Positions 54,207 through 64,000 of a DNA stretch of 64,000 nt are shown here, one piece after another. The notes under the pieces are model-generated. The model did not search any database. It saw nothing but the letters and a program-made list of their open reading frames with translations, and was not told the origin of the DNA. Position 1 is the stretch's first letter, and each line of letters begins with the position of its first letter. Position numbers and translations under genes: made by a program. The stretch lies in contig NZ_WWFG01000017.1 in the NCBI RefSeq assembly GCF_026127265.1, positions 1-64,000 of the forward strand. The letters run 5' to 3'. Source of the stretch: Nostoc sp. KVJ3 (GTDB lineage: Bacteria; Cyanobacteriota; Cyanobacteriia; Cyanobacteriales; Nostocaceae).

Positions 54207-54333
54207 GAACTCGTGACCGCTACGCTCTCGGAGTCGGTGGCTCTTACGGGCAGAAAGATTACTGGTTGGGCCAACTAGATCCTGCAAGCCCGCAAGAGCC
54301 ACTCCGCTAACGCCGACTCCGAGCCACGAGTTC
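54207..54333. repeat. Imperfect 127-bp inverted repeat after relaxase
   Basis: The arms share GAACTCGTG, CTCGGAGTCGG, GGCTCTT and CGGGC in mirrored order, separated by small mismatched loops such as CCGCTACGCT and CTAACG. It begins 18 bp after the relaxase stop. Could act as a strong terminator or be a dispersed Nostoc-type repeat. Confidence 0.68.
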
Positions 54334-54629
54334 TTAAAACCTGGAAAGAAAGACACTGTAGACCTTTTGAATATATTAATGCTTATCAGTCGGGCAGGTG
54401 GTATGGAGAGATTTTGCCGGCATAGCGCAATCAGCTTGCCACTAACGAAAAGTGAGGCAAGCAATTAACAACGTCAAAATAGTATCAAAATTGAGCAATG
54501 CCTACTCAATAGTAGAGATTACCGAGAAGAGGAAGTTAAAATTCACAAATACTTCCGTAGACTTCGGGGCGGCAAGTGTTAACGCCTAAGCAGAAAATCA
54601 TGATCAGCAGAAAAATTATTAGTCAAAGT
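54334..54629. other. Intergenic, between inverted repeat and IS
   Basis: About 300 bp with no gene seen. It contains CTTCCGTAGACTTCGGGGCGG, a motif partly repeated near 59248 (TTCCGTAAAGCTTCGGTAGACT), so it may be another dispersed repeat. Confidence 0.35.
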
Positions 54630-56162
54630 CAGTAGACCGAAAACTTCTGCGATCGCTCTGTGATGAATACCTGTGAAACTGATTGTTGTCTAAGAAACTG
54701 TATTTTATGATACAGTTTTTTGAAAAAGCGTTGACCAATATTACATAAATAAAACTAATGATTTGGATACAAAGGTAAGGGTAGCTCTCGCACCAGAAGA
54801 TTGTTCTGGTGCTGGTCTTGGAATTTTTGTAAAGTATTGGGGTAAAGAAGCAAAATTTTCGATTTAGAGGATTAATTAGTTTGGCTATGACTGCAACTAC
54901 CCCAGTTCTAACTGATAGTAAAACTTTGAACGAAGTAGTAAACTGTTTAACGGAAAATATTCCAATTCAGACTCAAGGCAAGTGTGAACAAAAAAATATC
55001 TTTGAAATTCTAATTAGGGCAGCCACCCAAAGAGATAGCATAGAAAACACAAGTAAAGTATTAAAAAATGTTCCCACAAGTAACGATATTCGTTATCATT
55101 TGGAGAAATATTCAGACCTGAACTCTCTGGAATCAGATTTAAATACTGCACTTCAAAGTCGGTTCCCAGATGGTATTCAAAAAGGAAAATACAAAATTGC
55201 TATCGATTTTAACTTAATTCCATATTATGGTGAACCATCATCATCAGAAGCACCATACATTTATAGAAGTCAAGCAAAAAGTGGCACTTGTTCTTTTTAT
55301 GCCTACGCTACTGTCTATGTAATTAAAAAGAATAAACGACTTACCTTAGCTATTAAAGCTGTTCAACAACAAAATACTTTAGTAGCAATTATTACTTATC
55401 TTTTAGCTCTGATTGAGCCTTTGAAGCTAAAAATAGAACGATTGTATTTAGACCGGGAATTCTTCTGTGTGCCAGTCATCAGATGGTTGCAAGCTCTTGA
55501 TATCCCCTTTGAAATGCCAGTAATTATTCGAGGTAAACATGGCGGTACTAGACAATTAATTAGAGGTAGGCGCAGTTATAAAACAACTTATACTTTAAAC
55601 AGCGATAAATATGGCTCAGTCACTTTTCATGTATGGATAATTTGTACATATAAAAATGGTAAAAGACGAGCGCATGGGCGAGAGTTTTTTATTTACGCAG
55701 TCTATAAAGTACAGTTATCTTTACACCTGATACATGATGACTATCGTCTTCGTTTTGGGATTGAGAGTAGCTATCGGATGAAAAACCAGTGCCGAATTAA
55801 AACTACTATTAAAAATCCCATTATTCGGCTTTTATTTGTAGCTTTGGCGTTTTTAATTATTAATATTTGGATTTATCTAGTATGGCATTATCTTAGCCGT
55901 TTAAAAAGAAGCTCTCGACAAGTTCTTTCTCACTTATTTACCCTCAAACAGATGCTTGAATTTCTACGTCAAGCCGTAGACCGCAACTATGGGGTAGCCT
56001 GCGAAGTTTGTTTACCATCTGGCTGATTTTGGTTGATTTTCGGGGCTTATTTATAAGCAAATCTTATTATTCACATCTCACAATCCCCTTTTGTACATTT
56101 CAAAAAAAAACGGTATCATACACTACTATTTTTTAGCGATCGCAGAAGTTTTCGGTCTACTG
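54630..56162 (+). mobile_element. ISH3-type insertion sequence, 1533 bp
   Basis: Both ends are perfect 28-bp inverted repeats starting CAGTAGACCGAAAACTTC. Five bases, AAAGT, are duplicated directly outside (54625-54629 and 56163-56167), proving insertion by transposition. The inner part of each end contains a HIP1 octamer. One transposase gene fills the element. It inserted between the relaxase and the glycosyltransferase without breaking either. The intact ends, intact gene and clean target duplication suggest a recent, possibly active copy. Confidence 0.92.
54881..56026 (+). CDS. ISH3-family (IS4 group) transposase
   Basis: A 381-residue DDE transposase. The triad is visible as Asp in KIAIDFNLIPYYG, Asp in ERLYLDREFF and Glu in RFGIESSYRMK (the IS4-type Y-x2-R neighbourhood). 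A hydrophobic helix near the end (LLFVALAFLIINIWIYLVW) is normal for this family. Start TTG at 54881 fits an AGAGGA site; ATG two codons later is the alternative. It cuts and pastes the 1533-bp element. Confidence 0.9.
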   Translation: MAMTATTPVLTDSKTLNEVVNCLTENIPIQTQGKCEQKNIFEILIRAATQRDSIENTSKVLKNVPTSNDIRYHLEKYSDLNSLESDLNTALQSRFPDGIQKGKYKIAIDFNLIPYYGEPSSSEAPYIYRSQAKSGTCSFYAYATVYVIKKNKRLTLAIKAVQQQNTLVAIITYLLALIEPLKLKIERLYLDREFFCVPVIRWLQALDIPFEMPVIIRGKHGGTRQLIRGRRSYKTTYTLNSDKYGSVTFHVWIICTYKNGKRRAHGREFFIYAVYKVQLSLHLIHDDYRLRFGIESSYRMKNQCRIKTTIKNPIIRLLFVALAFLIINIWIYLVWHYLSRLKRSSRQVLSHLFTLKQMLEFLRQAVDRNYGVACEVCLPSG

Positions 56163-56250
56163 AAAGTTCTTAGCAGCACTCCTGTCAAAAACTCATCATG
56201 TTACCTGAACGGATAAAGCATAGCTGAATTTACTAATTGGGCGTTAACTG
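56027..56250. other. IS right end and leader of glycosyltransferase
   Basis: Holds the right inverted repeat (56135-56162), the AAAGT duplication and 83 bp up to the glycosyltransferase start. The native promoter of that gene may have been separated by the insertion, or the IS may supply one. Confidence 0.4.
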
Positions 56251-59133
56251 ATGAAAAAATCTGTTTCTATCGTCATCACAGTTTACAATCGAGAAAACTA
56301 CCTTGCTGCGGCAATTAAAAGTGTCCTGGCTCAAACTTGGTCGGACTTGGAATTGTTAATATGGGACGATGGCTCTACAGATCGCTCCGTTGAAATTGCA
56401 TCCGAGTATGCCCAGCAAGATCAACGCATCCGAGTCATAGCTGCCAAACATACTGGTATTGCCCCTGCTATCCACGGGGCTGTTGCAGCAACCACTGGAG
56501 ATTATATCGGTTGGGTAGACAGTGACGATATTCTGGCTCCCACCGCCTTAGAACAGACAATTTCCATTCTGAATAATCACCCCAAAGTAGGACTTGTCTA
56601 CACAGACTATCAACTAATGGACGAACAGGGAAACCTGCATGGAATCGGGCAGCGTTGCCAAATCCCCTATTCCAAAGAACGGCTGCTTGTTGACTTTATG
56701 ATCTTCCATTTCCGCTTAATACGCCGCACCGTTTACGAGCAAGTGGGAGGTATTGATCCGAACTTTACTTATGCCGAAGAGTATGATTTGTGTCTAAAAC
56801 TGTCTGAAGTCACCGACTTTTACCATATCCCTCAACCTCTTTATTATTATCGCCGTCACTCTGGCAATTTGACTAACGAACAGTTTGAACCGATTCGCTG
56901 GTCTCAAAAAGCAATCAATAACGCACTCAAAAGGCGGGGGTTAGACAGCCAATATGAGCTATCTATGCAAGTTGTCGCTCATTTTACTATTAAATCTAAA
57001 CACCGCTCTCAGAACACCTCTAACTCCCCTCAGCAGATTTTAAATTCACCAACCACTGTTTCGATTATCATTCCGACTTACAATCGTAAACATTATCTTA
57101 AATACGCTCTCGATAGCGTCTGTTGTCAAACCTATACTGACTACGAAATTATTGTAATTGATGACGGCTCCACCGATGGGACTGCTGATTGGATTCATAC
57201 ACACTATCCACAGGTAAAACTGTTACAAATACCCACTAATACTGGTGCTGCTGCCGCTAGAAATTTGGGCATTAAAAATGCGCTGGGGCAATTTATCGCC
57301 TTTCTCGATAGCGACGACCAATGGCTACCAGATTACCTGCAACATCAAATTGACACTCTCAAACAAACACCTACTGCTGTCCTCAGCTACTGCAACTATA
57401 TCGCCATCACAAGTGTTGACCACAAGGGCGACCGAATGAGCCTCAGTCCAAGCCATCCAGATGACCTGATTCTTTCGATGCTTTGGCGATGCTTCATTCA
57501 CACACTCTCTCAAGTCGTCGTACCCAAATCAGTCTTCCAAACAGTTGGTTTATTAAACGAACAGTTGAAAGGCTGTCATGACTGGGAGTTTTACTTAAGA
57601 CTGTTTGCACACGGAACTCCAGTACATATCCCCAAGTATTTAGTTCGCAAACGCTGGTTGCCTGACAGCATCGTTACCCAATCTAACTGTACTGCATGGT
57701 TAGCAAACGGGCTTCAAGTCCTAGAAGAATTTTATCGTCGCCCTGCCAACGCCCGCTACAGCCATTTGCGACCAACCATTGAAACTCACTTTCGTACTAC
57801 TGTAGAAGAATTCAAGTCATACATTTTCCCCGCTTTCCAGCCAAATCAGAGCCAGGGAATCACTGCCCCCCTAGTTTCCATTATTATCTCTAGTAATAAC
57901 GCCAGCAGATTTGCCGCCTGTCTACATAGTTGCCAACAACAAATTTATCCGAATCTGGAAATTATTATTGTTGAACACGACTCGACCGAGAACTTGAGCG
58001 AAATTAGTCGCCAATTTGCCAGCACAACTAAAGGACGTGTAATCTTAACTCAATGCCAGCAACCAGGAGCGAGTGCTGCTTACAATCATGGATTAGCTTT
58101 AGCTACTGGTGACTATATCCAATGGCTTTCTGGCTCAGATGAATTGACACCCCAAAAAATTGCCTTGCAAGTAGCAGCATTAGAACAAAATCGTCACTTT
58201 GACATTGCCTATGGTGATTGGCAATGGTGCTTTTATCAAAACGAGCAGTGTCAATTGAGAATTGCTTTCGCATTCCAACAGAATGACGACGAAAGAATGC
58301 AGAGACTAATGCATAACTGGCAACCTCTTCATGCCTTCCTAATTCGTCGCTCTACAGCAGTGCGCTTGCAAGAGTTACAAGTGTGGAATTATCCACAGAC
58401 TCAATTGGATGCAGACCGGGAGTATTTAACTCTAGCAGCAATAGTGGGGTTTCGTTTTCTTCACGTTCAACATTCTACCGTCCTCTACAATCATTTCTCC
58501 TCCAGTCAGATGAAGTTGTCCGACTCTTACGTCGGAAGAGTCGAGAGACTCAAGCAAATGTTTTTACGCTTTCAATACCATGCCACGATGCAGCCACTAA
58601 GTGAAATTACAGAACAACATTGGTTTCTGCTCAAGCAAAGTTGGGATTTGTGGAAACTCGCACCAGTCACACTTCAGCAACACGGAGAAGACGCTTTTTT
58701 TCTTCAGCACTCTCAAAAAGAGCTAGGAATGCCGCTCAACTTAGCCCAAGCCAGAATAGTCAGCGCCTTATATAAATCTGATGAAGCTTGCACTTTAGAA
58801 GATCATGCTCGTCAAATTGTGCGGATATTTTGGAAGCAAATCGTTCAACAGTCTGGAGGTGAGGCAAAAAATGTTGCAGCCGAGCTAACAAGATGGGTAG
58901 GACTTGCTCATCCCGAAACTTCTGATTCTTCCCCTCACCAACTAGCACAGGCTGGAAGTCAAAGTACATCTTTACTGCAAGCGAAAATTGATGCAATTCC
59001 TTTGTCTGCCCCGTTGTTTGTAGAACAGCAATTGGCAGTGCTTTACGTACTGGACAAACTTCGGACTGCTGGAATGCTTAACCAATTTTCTGCTCTACAG
59101 TCAGAAATAAATCAGTCAATGCCAGCTAGATAA
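56251..59133 (+). CDS. Glycosyltransferase with three GT2 domains
   Basis: A 960-residue protein. Domain one (about 4-230) has SIVITVYNRENYL, Asp39-Asp40 and the DxD WVDSDD (88-93). Domain two (about 270-500) has SIIIPTYNRKHYL, IDDGSTDGT and FLDSDDQW. Domain three (about 540-760) has SIIISSNNASRF and IIIVEHDST, but its DxD is changed to WLSGSDE, so it may have altered specificity or be inactive. The remaining 200 residues are helical. No membrane segment is seen. GT2 enzymes transfer sugars from nucleotide donors. It precedes the Ser/Thr/Asn-rich toxin-like stalk gene on the same strand, so it might glycosylate that protein, or make polysaccharide. Confidence 0.88.
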   Translation: MKKSVSIVITVYNRENYLAAAIKSVLAQTWSDLELLIWDDGSTDRSVEIASEYAQQDQRIRVIAAKHTGIAPAIHGAVAATTGDYIGWVDSDDILAPTALEQTISILNNHPKVGLVYTDYQLMDEQGNLHGIGQRCQIPYSKERLLVDFMIFHFRLIRRTVYEQVGGIDPNFTYAEEYDLCLKLSEVTDFYHIPQPLYYYRRHSGNLTNEQFEPIRWSQKAINNALKRRGLDSQYELSMQVVAHFTIKSKHRSQNTSNSPQQILNSPTTVSIIIPTYNRKHYLKYALDSVCCQTYTDYEIIVIDDGSTDGTADWIHTHYPQVKLLQIPTNTGAAAARNLGIKNALGQFIAFLDSDDQWLPDYLQHQIDTLKQTPTAVLSYCNYIAITSVDHKGDRMSLSPSHPDDLILSMLWRCFIHTLSQVVVPKSVFQTVGLLNEQLKGCHDWEFYLRLFAHGTPVHIPKYLVRKRWLPDSIVTQSNCTAWLANGLQVLEEFYRRPANARYSHLRPTIETHFRTTVEEFKSYIFPAFQPNQSQGITAPLVSIIISSNNASRFAACLHSCQQQIYPNLEIIIVEHDSTENLSEISRQFASTTKGRVILTQCQQPGASAAYNHGLALATGDYIQWLSGSDELTPQKIALQVAALEQNRHFDIAYGDWQWCFYQNEQCQLRIAFAFQQNDDERMQRLMHNWQPLHAFLIRRSTAVRLQELQVWNYPQTQLDADREYLTLAAIVGFRFLHVQHSTVLYNHFSSSQMKLSDSYVGRVERLKQMFLRFQYHATMQPLSEITEQHWFLLKQSWDLWKLAPVTLQQHGEDAFFLQHSQKELGMPLNLAQARIVSALYKSDEACTLEDHARQIVRIFWKQIVQQSGGEAKNVAAELTRWVGLAHPETSDSSPHQLAQAGSQSTSLLQAKIDAIPLSAPLFVEQQLAVLYVLDKLRTAGMLNQFSALQSEINQSMPAR

Positions 59134-59637
59134 ATCTTGTAAATTCTTTTCCGAAAAAACATCTAAAACATATAAAAACTTTAATCTAACTATAAATTCA
59201 CTTGTCAAGCCAGAATTTTACCTAAAAACAAGCCAGCAATAAATTCCGTAAAGCTTCGGTAGACTGAAACGGAAATATTATCTTATCTTCAACTCAAGTA
59301 CCTGCATTATTCAAAGATTCGAGGTTTGATGAATATCTAGAAGTGTTGAGTTCGTTCCAATCCTTAAAACTTGAGAATTCCGAAATCATTTTTTACCTCA
59401 ACTATCTTCATCAAAGATATTTGTTTTCTGAGAGCAAGCATTTATTCAACTCTTAATTAATCAAATGGCTCTTTAGTACTCTATCTACTAAATCAATGCA
59501 CCCAAAAGCTGAAAACCTTGATTTAGCATTTTTTTTGGGAATTTTTCGGCTTATGGGAGCAAATAAAAAACTCTCAATAGATAATTATCCGGCTCCGTTT
59601 TTCGTCACAATAATTTCTTATTAAAAAGATATAATTT
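59134..59637. other. Intergenic region upstream of toxin-like gene (right copy)
   Basis: Gene-free, AT-rich 504 bp. Imperfect inverted repeat at 59501-59557 (CCCAAAAGCTGAAAA against TTTTTCGGCTTATGGG), starting 137 bp before the start codon. A transcription terminator or a 5' leader structure of the large gene are both possible. TTCCGTAAAGCTTCGG near 59248 is a small internal palindrome-like motif. Confidence 0.45.
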
Positions 59638-62600
59638 ATGCCAATTTCTGATCTGATTCTCCCCACTGATAGCTCTTCATCTCAAGGAGGGTTATTACCA
59701 TCTTCTCTGACAGGAACATCTTTCAGCAGTGCTTCAGATAATAATTCGTCATTAATAGGGTTGCAAAAAACATCTACAACAAGTAGTGCTTCTGGTCTGA
59801 TTGGCTCTAATCTGGAAACTCTTACTAACTACAGTAATTCTGTTAGTACTATCTCTGATAGTTTACCGTTATTTAATCAATCAGTTGTTTCTACATCTCT
59901 TGCATCTCAATCACTTCCGAACAATCCGACGACTGGTTTAGACCAACTTACTGGAAGTGGGAAAAATCTGTCCCTAGTTGGAATTAATAGTAACGATTCT
60001 CTTTTAAATCCTAGTCCAGTATTAAAGGGAAAGTTTGGTAATTTCGATAATCATCAAAATTTCCAGTTAACTCTACAAGATGCTAATGGAAATCCAGAAA
60101 GCTTTTCTCTGACTGGCGATGGTGAAGGTGAAGTATTTCAAACTAACCTTGGTGAGCAAATTATTTTTACTGGCACTGATGTCACCACAAATGTCCAAAT
60201 CTCAGCATCCAATAATCTTCAATTCGGTGATTACATCGGGTCTTCTCTAAAAGTGCAAACAAAAGGCAGTATTAAATCTGGCAATATCACCCTCAAGAAT
60301 ACTGCTCTTGACAATAGTCCTGGACTCAGTTTGCAATCTGGATTGAGCGATTCACAAAGTTCGACTGATACTGGTTACAGTGTCACTGACCTTACCACTC
60401 TACTTGGAGGCAGTAATAACTATGCTGCGGCTATCAATGACTCTGGTCAAATTGTTGGTGGTTCTATCAGCAGTGATAATTCACAATATCATGTTTTTCT
60501 CTACAGTGATGGCAAAATGACCGACCTCGGCACTTTGCCTGGAGCCAGTTACAGCTATGCCACAGGCATCAATAATTCTGGTCAAGTTGTGGGTGAATCT
60601 TATATCAATACGACGCAACACACTTTTCTCTACAGTGATGGCAAGATGACCGACCTCGGCACTTTGCCTGGAGGCAGTGACAGCTATCTTGGAGCTATCA
60701 ATAATTCTGGTCAAATTGTAGGTACTTCCAGTACTTCCATATACTATCAAGTGATTTTTGATGGAAGCCTTACTCTATCTTACCCAGAATATCACGCTTT
60801 CCTCTATCAGAATGGAAATATGAGTGATCTGGGTACTTTACCGAATGGCATTGACAGCAATGCTACAAGTATTTACAGCAATGCTACAAGCATCAATAAC
60901 CTTGGTCAAATAGTTGGTGGTTCTCAACAACAAGTATTTCACGATACTTCTGTTTACGTTAGTGGTGGCGGTTATGGAAATGAACCTGGTCACATTTATC
61001 ATAGCGGTTACTACACATCATCAGGACAAGCTTTCATCTACAGTAATGGCAATATGACTGGACTGGGCACTTTGCCCGGAGGCGACTTCAGCACTGCCAC
61101 AGATATTAATAATTCTGGTCAAGTCATTGGCAATTCCAACACTGGTAATAACTCGCAACACGCTTTCCTCTACAGTCAGGGACAGATGACTGACCTCGGC
61201 ACTCTCCCTGGCTTGCAATACAGTCGTGCTAACGCCATCAATGATGCTGGTCAAATCATTGGTGACTCCAGCAGTGATTATAATTTTAATTATAATTTTG
61301 ATCACCCTTTCCTCTACACCAATGGCAAAATGACAGACCTCAACAGCTTGATTCCACAAGACTCAGGCTGGACTTTATCAGAGGCTACAGCCATCAATAA
61401 TAAAGGGCAAATCCTTGGATATGGCAACATCTCTGGACAATATCGCCAGTTCCTCCTTAACCCCATTTCTACAACAGCAACACCCAAAGATGGCATTACT
61501 GTAGGCAATATTTCCACTCAAGGTAGTTCTGTCCTCTTGCAGGGACTTAAGATTAATCTCACTGGCTCCAATGTTGTCACCAAAGGCGGCAATATTACTT
61601 TTGATGGCCCCACAATCCTCAATAGCAGTACGGGTGCTTACACTTTTAACTCTGCTAAATCTACTGCTACTTCCAAGGGCGGCGATATCACCTTCAAAAA
61701 TACTGTCGATAGTAACAGTGCAGGTGCTTCATCCCTTAGTCTGACAGGAGGTTTGGGCAATATTACTTTCAATAATGCAGTTGGTGGTAATGCTAGTCTT
61801 AAGGACTTGACAGTTAATAGTGCTAAAACTTTTATTGCTGAAGGTGATATCACCACCAAAGGCAATATCGCTATTTCAGCTAACCAGAACATTACCACTA
61901 ATAGTCTCACTTCCAACAATGGGGCAGTAAAAGTAACTAGTCAGCAGGGGACGGTGGCGACTATTGATATTACCAGTGGTGGCAGTACTACTGTTACTGC
62001 TTCCCAAAATCTCAGCACTGGTACTGTTCTTGCTAATAGTGGCGCTGTTAGCCTGACTAGCAATCTAGGTTCTGTTACTACCAAAGACATCACCACTAGT
62101 GGCAATGCGGATGATATCACTTTGAAAGCTGCTAGTGACATCTCCACAGCGAATTTGTCTGCCAATGGCTCAGGTAAAGTCAGCATTTTTCTATACGGAA
62201 ATACTAACCTTGAAGATCAAACTAACGGTAATGTAAATACTGGTAGCATCAATGCAAATCAATTAACAATTCTTAGTTCTGGAGGTGTCAATATTCAAGG
62301 TGATACTACTGGTAAATATAATGTATCTATAGTAGCAGGTTACGACGTGACTACCCGTAAAATAACATCAAGTCATGGACAAGTTAGCTTAAACAGCAGT
62401 TCTGGTTCTGTTACTGTTAACAATATTATTAATGCTGATCGGGATGTATATGTTGTAGCAGACGGCAATATTACTATTCCCGAAATTATATCAAGCAAGG
62501 GAGCCGTTGGCTTGAATAGCAGTTCTGGCTCTATTACTACTGTTGGTAAAATCACAGGCAGTAATGATGTATACGTTGTAGCTAGTGGCAATGTTGCTAC

Positions 62601-63570
62601 CAATGATATTCAAACGCATGAGGGAAGTATTAATATCACCAGCTTGAAGGGAACAGTGACAAAAGGACTTTTGGCTAATGATAGTGGCACATACAGAGAT
62701 AAAACTTTAACTAACACAACCACTGATATCAGTACTGAGGAACTACCATCAAGTTTGTTGAGTTTCAAAAACGACTTCAAAAAACAGAACCAGTTCCAAT
62801 TCCATTTCCTTGGATAGATCCAGACATCATACTTGAGTTACCCGCACAACTCGAAAAACTATGGGAAGAACATATTCACAAATTTCTTGAGCAGCCTGCA
62901 AATGCTCCAACAATCGAAGATGTAGCGAAAGAATCCACTCACAGGTACACATTACCAGAGTCAAAGAGAGTACGAAATAGTTTCAAAACTAACTGAAAAA
63001 CAGACAGAAACATTGAAGAAACAACTTACGTATGGAAATATAACCTACGAAGATCTTTTGCGGGCTGAAATTTTGACGGAAGAAGGAGAAGAAGAAGGCT
63101 GCTTTGATGTTGTGCTGACAAAACATTTAGGGGGACAAAATAGTGAAGGTGGAACTCATAGTGTTTATGCTGATTATGTCACTGGTTCTCTAGGTGATTT
63201 TTTGGTAGTAACTCCTGCTGGAGTCCCTGCTTTCTATGATGGGATTATTACACCAATTGGGGCAGCACACACTATTAAAGGTGAGAGGATTGGTTCTTTA
63301 GCAGAGGTGAAAACGAAACAATACTGGTTAATCAATGTTGCTAAAGGTAGTACACGTCAAAGAGAATTGGATGATCTGAAGAAATTAAAGAGCCAGATAC
63401 GTCGTGAGCTTGCAGTAGCTGAACACTGTGGATTTATTTTTAGCTGTGTTTCTTTTGATACTGAAAATGTAGCCAAAGCTGCTCAACAATTACTCCAATC
63501 CGAATTCCCACTCTTCATTTTTACTATATTAAGCAAGGCCGCCCAACAAAACTATAATAAATTAAATTAA
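59638..63570 (+). pseudogene. Toxin-like giant gene, frameshifted (right copy)
   Basis: Same gene as 9197-13117. The first 1059 codons are open to 62817 after loss of one A at 62779-62784. An extra A near 62932 restores the frame, and a lost C near 63508 changes the last residues. One substitution (A for G at 62305, Thr for Ala) also differs. The left copy is more trustworthy here because these changes sit close to this end of the window. Confidence 0.8.
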
Positions 63571-63691
63571 CCAGATTAATATTTTCAATGATTAATCTAC
63601 GTCACCTCTCAGGAAATAATTCGTACCAAACATTTCATTCATAATGGGGTAGAAAATTCTTTATCGTTTCTTCTAATGCATAAGGATGCTT

Positions 63692-64000
63692 ATGAAATTC
63701 AATTACTGGAATTATACAACTTGTGTTCTTTGTAACAGTTTAGATGCGATTGAACTAGCTCTAACTCAGATTTTCAACAGGAAAATTGTCATCGTATCCC
63801 TTTGCCTCCACAGCTTCTGTCAGATGCAGACTTACGAGATCGTCCTTATATGACAGAATGGGACTTATGGATTGTTGGTTTGTTCGTTGGGAAATTAGGA
63901 TGGACAATAATTAAGACTTCGCCTGCTGAACTTTTATGCCGTCGAGCTAGGGCGTATCCCTTCCAAGAATATCAGAATTAGCAATGCAAATTGGCTGTAA
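63692..64000 (+). pseudogene. Putative immunity gene, partial and frameshifted (right copy)
   Basis: Counterpart of 13252-14061, cut by the window end. One T is lost near 63770 and one G near 63950 relative to the left copy, breaking the frame. Probably consensus errors at a contig end. Confidence 0.75.

Larger units (their letters stand above)
50427..64000. repeat. Right copy of 13.6-kb terminal redundancy
   Basis: Second pass over the same plasmid segment as 1-13562. Here mobC, relaxase, transposase and glycosyltransferase are all open. From about 62780 onward single-base losses appear (A7 to A6 in the toxin gene, shorter C, T and G runs further on), so this end is the poor one. Offsets between matching clean positions (9197 and 59638; 8692 and 59133) give a plasmid unit of about 50,441 bp. 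Confidence 0.93.

Noticed and set aside
1..64000. Genuine 13.6-kb tandem or dispersed duplication on the plasmid
   Set aside because: Errors are concentrated at the two outer ends, and both copies share the same IS insertion and target duplication. Circular overlap explains this more simply.
1..64000. tRNA, rRNA or riboswitch genes
   Set aside because: I saw no cloverleaf, ribosomal or known riboswitch sequence on either strand. This was checked by eye only; tRNAscan-SE or Infernal would be decisive.

Overview
The window reads as a cyanobacterial, probably Nostocales, plasmid of about 50.44 kb whose linear sequence runs past its own start. The evidence for a cyanobacterium is AT-rich DNA, many HIP1 octamers (GCGATCGC), a CyRepA1-type replication protein and a protein beginning MGEAKRRK. 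Bases 1-13562 repeat bases 50427-64000. The two copies differ almost only by one- to few-base indels. These cluster in about 1-8500 of the left copy and after about 62780 in the right copy, as expected for poorly polished contig ends. The best gene models are therefore the right copy for mobC, relaxase, transposase and glycosyltransferase (50363-59133), and the left copy for the toxin-like giant protein and its neighbour (9197-14061).

Layout in plasmid order. (1) Mobilisation: a 189-aa accessory protein and a ParA/MobD-like ATPase (48448-49821), a presumed oriT region with a repeated motif (49822-50362), a MobC-like protein, and a MOBP-type relaxase fused to nine exact 61-residue repeats and a TOPRIM-like end. 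(2) An ISH3-type insertion sequence with 28-bp perfect inverted repeats and a 5-bp target duplication. (3) A triple GT2 glycosyltransferase, then a 1306-aa HAF-repeat/adhesin-like protein ending in a restriction-endonuclease-fold toxin domain, then a likely immunity gene. (4) A parA-parB-helicase operon on the minus strand.

(5) An accessory 'defence island' at 19-34 kb. It holds a SNF2 helicase/coiled-coil/small protein/HNH operon and a divergent pair of a CU044_2847 (Trypco1) protein and a caspase-nSTAND-histidine kinase fusion. It also holds a tyrosine recombinase, a DUF2887 (Rpn-like) remnant, a Dam methylase with a divergent putative restriction enzyme, and a tightly overlapping operon of an unknown protein, a QueC-like PP-loop enzyme, an XRE-ImmA protein and a PIN nuclease. 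(6) A 474-bp inverted-repeat-bounded element and small unknown genes at 33.6-37.7 kb. (7) A minus-strand operon running from a ParM-like actin through small and membrane proteins to a membrane-anchored P-loop ATPase, opposite a ribbon-helix-helix gene and a perfect 26-bp palindrome. (8) The CyRepA1 replication gene (44340-47291).

The plasmid looks replication- and partition-competent and mobilisable; I see no full type IV secretion set in the window. The strongest candidates for undescribed biology are the QueC-like/XRE-ImmA/PIN operon, the SNF2/HNH operon, the caspase-STAND-kinase pair, and the plasmid-borne HAF-repeat polymorphic toxin. No tRNA, rRNA or CRISPR array was recognised.
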